A stretch of DNA of 6,327 nucleotides from Thermoplasmata archaeon (GTDB lineage Archaea; Thermoplasmatota; Thermoplasmata; Thermoplasmatales; Thermoplasmataceae): positions 1-6,327 of the forward strand of contig JAJZOT010000105.1 of assembly GCA_021847855.1 (NCBI GenBank), in the 5' to 3' direction. The first letter of the stretch is position 1, and every line of letters starts with the position of its first letter. The translations under genes were made by a program, and so were the position numbers. Shown here piece after piece: positions 5,036-6,327 of the stretch. The notes beneath the pieces are model-generated. The model was not told the origin of the DNA, did no database searches, and saw only the letters and a list, made by a program, of their open reading frames with translations.

Positions 5036-5781
5036 CCGGCAAAATACAGTATACTAAGAGGTTTGGACAGGTATATCTCAAAAACGAGGAAATAGCTGAA
5101 TTCGAGGTCGATCAGATTCCCGGAAGCTTTAGTAATTTACTTGAAATCGGTGCCGGAGAAGGCTTTCTTACAAGAATACTTTTACAGAGGAATTTTCACG
5201 TTGATGCGGTTGAACCGGATCATAGAAATGTTGAAATCCTGAACGCATTATTTTCAGAAAGAATTTCCAACGGACAGCTTCACATAATTAAAGAAGACTT
5301 CCTGAAATTATCGCCTGGAAGCTTCGATGCCATCATTGGGAACATACCATATTTTATCACTGCGCCAATAATATTTAAGGTTTTCAAATACGACTTCAAA
5401 GAGGCTGTATTGATGGTTCAGAAGGAATTTGCAGACAAGGCTGCTGCAGTTCCAGGCACAGAGGAGGCTGGCAGGCTCACGTATTCACTGAACCTTCGTT
5501 CCTCTGTAAAATATCTGCGTACTGTACCGAAATCCTTCTTTGATCCGGTTCCCGGGGTTGACTCTGCAATTATTAAAATAACACCAAAACCACTTCACAA
5601 TACAATTCCGATAGAATTTGCTGATGTAGTTATCAGACGATTGTTTTCGTCAAGAAGAAAAAAGATCAAAACTATATATCCAGATGCTCCCGAAAAATAT
5701 GGAGATAGAAGAGCAGAAACACTTTCCATGAATGAATTCATGGAACTGTGCACTTCACTCCATGAAATTACTGCGTTGTAG
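5032..5781 (+). CDS. ksgA: 16S rRNA dimethyladenosine transferase KsgA/Dim1 (RsmA)
   Basis: This SAM-dependent enzyme dimethylates two adjacent adenines in the 3' terminal helix of 16S rRNA during small-subunit maturation. The 249-residue protein, slightly short for the archaeal family, shows an N-terminal FGQVYL (11-16, variant of FGQ-x-FL), SAM motif I LLEIGAGEG (36-44), acidic motif II E61, a motif around E88-D89-F90, and the N6-adenine methyltransferase signature N104-I-P-Y107. VQKEFADK (129-136) and FFDPVPGVDS (169-178) match the KsgA fold, as does the basic FSSRRKKIK (205-213). The ATG overlaps the DUF655 stop as ATGA with no ribosome binding site in front, so translation is probably coupled. 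The 3' end overlaps the convergent SPFH gene by 14 bp. Several motifs deviate from consensus. An Erm-type enzyme is less likely given the operon. Confidence 0.92.
   Translation: MTGKIQYTKRFGQVYLKNEEIAEFEVDQIPGSFSNLLEIGAGEGFLTRILLQRNFHVDAVEPDHRNVEILNALFSERISNGQLHIIKEDFLKLSPGSFDAIIGNIPYFITAPIIFKVFKYDFKEAVLMVQKEFADKAAAVPGTEEAGRLTYSLNLRSSVKYLRTVPKSFFDPVPGVDSAIIKITPKPLHNTIPIEFADVVIRRLFSSRRKKIKTIYPDAPEKYGDRRAETLSMNEFMELCTSLHEITAL
5724..5745. repeat. Perfect 22-bp inverted repeat at the ksgA 3' end
   Basis: TTCCATGAAT at 5724-5733 and ATTCATGGAA at 5736-5745 are exact reverse complements separated by GA, giving 10-bp arms. It lies in the last codons of ksgA (SMNEFMEL), 36 bp before its stop and 22 bp past the stop of the opposing SPFH gene. 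It could form a hairpin in either transcript or bind a dimeric protein. It is not followed closely by a T tract on either strand. Confidence 0.6.
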
Positions 5782-6327
5782 ATTTTTTGAGTGGGGCATC
5801 ATTGCCCTGAGCTACACCCTTCATCCCAAGTGCAGACATTGGTGAAAACGCGCCAGCCTGCATTGCATCTATTGGTATCATCATGAGTGTTCCTTTTCCT
5901 TCCAGGCCAATTTCATACAGTATGTTCATCCACCTTAGCTGGAAAGCAATAGGATTTGTTGAATACTGGTTGGAAGCCTCCACCATTTTTTGAGCAGCTT
6001 CGACCTCTGCCAGAGCGAGTGTAACCCTTGATCTTCTTTCTCTCTCTGCACTCGCCTGCCTTGACATCGCTTCCTGCATGCTCTGAGGAACCTGAACATC
6101 CCTTATCTCTACTGCAGACACCTTCACTCCCCAGTGCTCAGTCTTTTCGTCTATGATCTCTCTTGCTGCGCCGCCTATTTTCTCTCTTTCTGACAGCACC
6201 TCATCAAAAGTATATCTTCCAACTACCTCTCTTATGGTAGTCTGTGCAGCAAGATTCGTTCCTGTTATGTAGTTCTCAATGTTAAGAACAACCTTCTTTG
6301 GATCGACTATCTGGAAATACATAACTG
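5768..6327 (-). CDS. SPFH/stomatin-prohibitin family membrane-associated protein (partial, N-terminus beyond window)
   Basis: This is the C-terminal part of a stomatin/slipin-like protein; 186 full codons are visible, against about 250 or more in complete members. The visible start AVMYFQIVDPKK is internal to the SPFH domain, so the frame continues past the right edge and the methionine at 6322 is not the true start. The SPFH core (VVLNIENY, TTIREVVGRYTFDEVLSER) is followed by IGGAAREIIDEKTEHWGVKV and VEIRDVQVPQSMQEAMSRQA, then a charged coiled coil rich in E/R/A (ASAERERRSRVTLALAEVEA), and a C-terminal tail. The N-terminal membrane anchor would lie outside the window. Such proteins oligomerise on membranes and often partner with NfeD proteins, which cannot be checked here. 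It converges with ksgA and overlaps it by 14 bp. Confidence 0.9.
   Translation of the reverse strand, partial: VMYFQIVDPKKVVLNIENYITGTNLAAQTTIREVVGRYTFDEVLSEREKIGGAAREIIDEKTEHWGVKVSAVEIRDVQVPQSMQEAMSRQASAERERRSRVTLALAEVEAAQKMVEASNQYSTNPIAFQLRWMNILYEIGLEGKGTLMMIPIDAMQAGAFSPMSALGMKGVAQGNDAPLKKSTTQ
5783..5788 (+). terminator. T6 tract just after ksgA (probable operon terminator)
   Basis: A T6 run begins one base after the ksgA TAG, inside the antisense 3' end of the SPFH gene, where it reads as lysine codons. Coding-strand oligo-T immediately after the last gene of an operon is the typical form of archaeal intrinsic termination. No stable hairpin is seen before it. Confidence 0.5.

Noticed and set aside
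4800..5081. Antisense open frames opposite DUF655 and the ksgA start
   Set aside because: The cysteine/tryptophan-rich translation is an artefact of the opposite frame and has no family match I can see.
5032..5781. ksgA product as an Erm-type 23S rRNA methylase
   Set aside because: NIPY resembles Erm as well as KsgA, but the rpoF-DUF655-ksgA order, the archaeal context and the C-terminal pattern favour KsgA/Dim1.
6320..6322. Methionine codon on the - strand as the true start of the SPFH gene
   Set aside because: The frame stays open to the window edge, and YFQIVDPKK is internal to the SPFH domain, so the N-terminal anchor must lie beyond the window.
1..6327. CRISPR arrays, tRNA or rRNA genes, insertion sequences, integrase or attachment sites
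   Set aside because: No spaced direct repeats, cloverleaf-like stretch, terminal repeats or mobile-element proteins are visible. Coding genes fill nearly the whole window.

Overview
The window is a compact archaeal information-processing operon on the + strand. It holds ten tightly packed genes, followed by one convergent gene on the - strand that is cut by the right edge. Gene order is rrp4 - rrp41 - rrp42 - rpl37ae (eL43) - rpoP (Rpo12) - pus10 - rpl21e - rpoF (Rpo4) - DUF655 - ksgA/dim1, then an SPFH/stomatin-type gene facing left. The exosome subunits, eukaryote-type ribosomal proteins, RNA polymerase subunits P and F, and Pus10 establish Archaea. Moderate GC, the junction of the exosome block directly to the pus10 block through rpoP, and divergent KsgA motifs make a euryarchaeal Thermoplasmata-like source my best guess. 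That placement is an inference, not something the sequence proves.

Layout: 1-64 is a short leader with no gene I can support, possibly the last codons of an upstream gene plus an AT-rich stretch. 65-2259 encodes three subunits of the archaeal exosome: the S1/KH cap Rrp4, the catalytic RNase PH subunit Rrp41 and the inactive partner Rrp42. 2264-2645 holds two small zinc-ribbon proteins, eL43 and the 43-residue RpoP. RpoP lies mostly beyond the rpl37ae stop and is easy to miss because of its size. 2652-3815 is the tRNA pseudouridine synthase Pus10. 3818-5035 carries eL21, RNA polymerase subunit F and the uncharacterised DUF655 protein. 5032-5781 is the 16S rRNA dimethyladenosine transferase. 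5768-6327 is the C-terminal part of the SPFH protein, whose 3' end overlaps that of ksgA by 14 bp.

Adjacent genes overlap by 4-17 bp or are separated by 1-6 bp, except for one 35-bp AT-rich gap before rpoF, so co-transcription and translational coupling are likely. The products link RNA degradation (exosome), transcription (Rpo12, Rpo4), ribosome components (eL43, eL21), tRNA modification (Pus10) and rRNA modification (KsgA). Three genes (rrp41, rrp42, rpoF) appear to start with TTG, each supported by a well-spaced Shine-Dalgarno sequence.

I do not see a new defence, mobile or otherwise exotic system. The points most worth a second look are a perfect 10-bp-arm inverted repeat near the 3' end of ksgA, T6 tracts at the rpoP/pus10 junction and inside DUF655, the odd CxC knuckle in RpoP, the non-canonical substrate-pocket motif of KsgA, and DUF655 itself.
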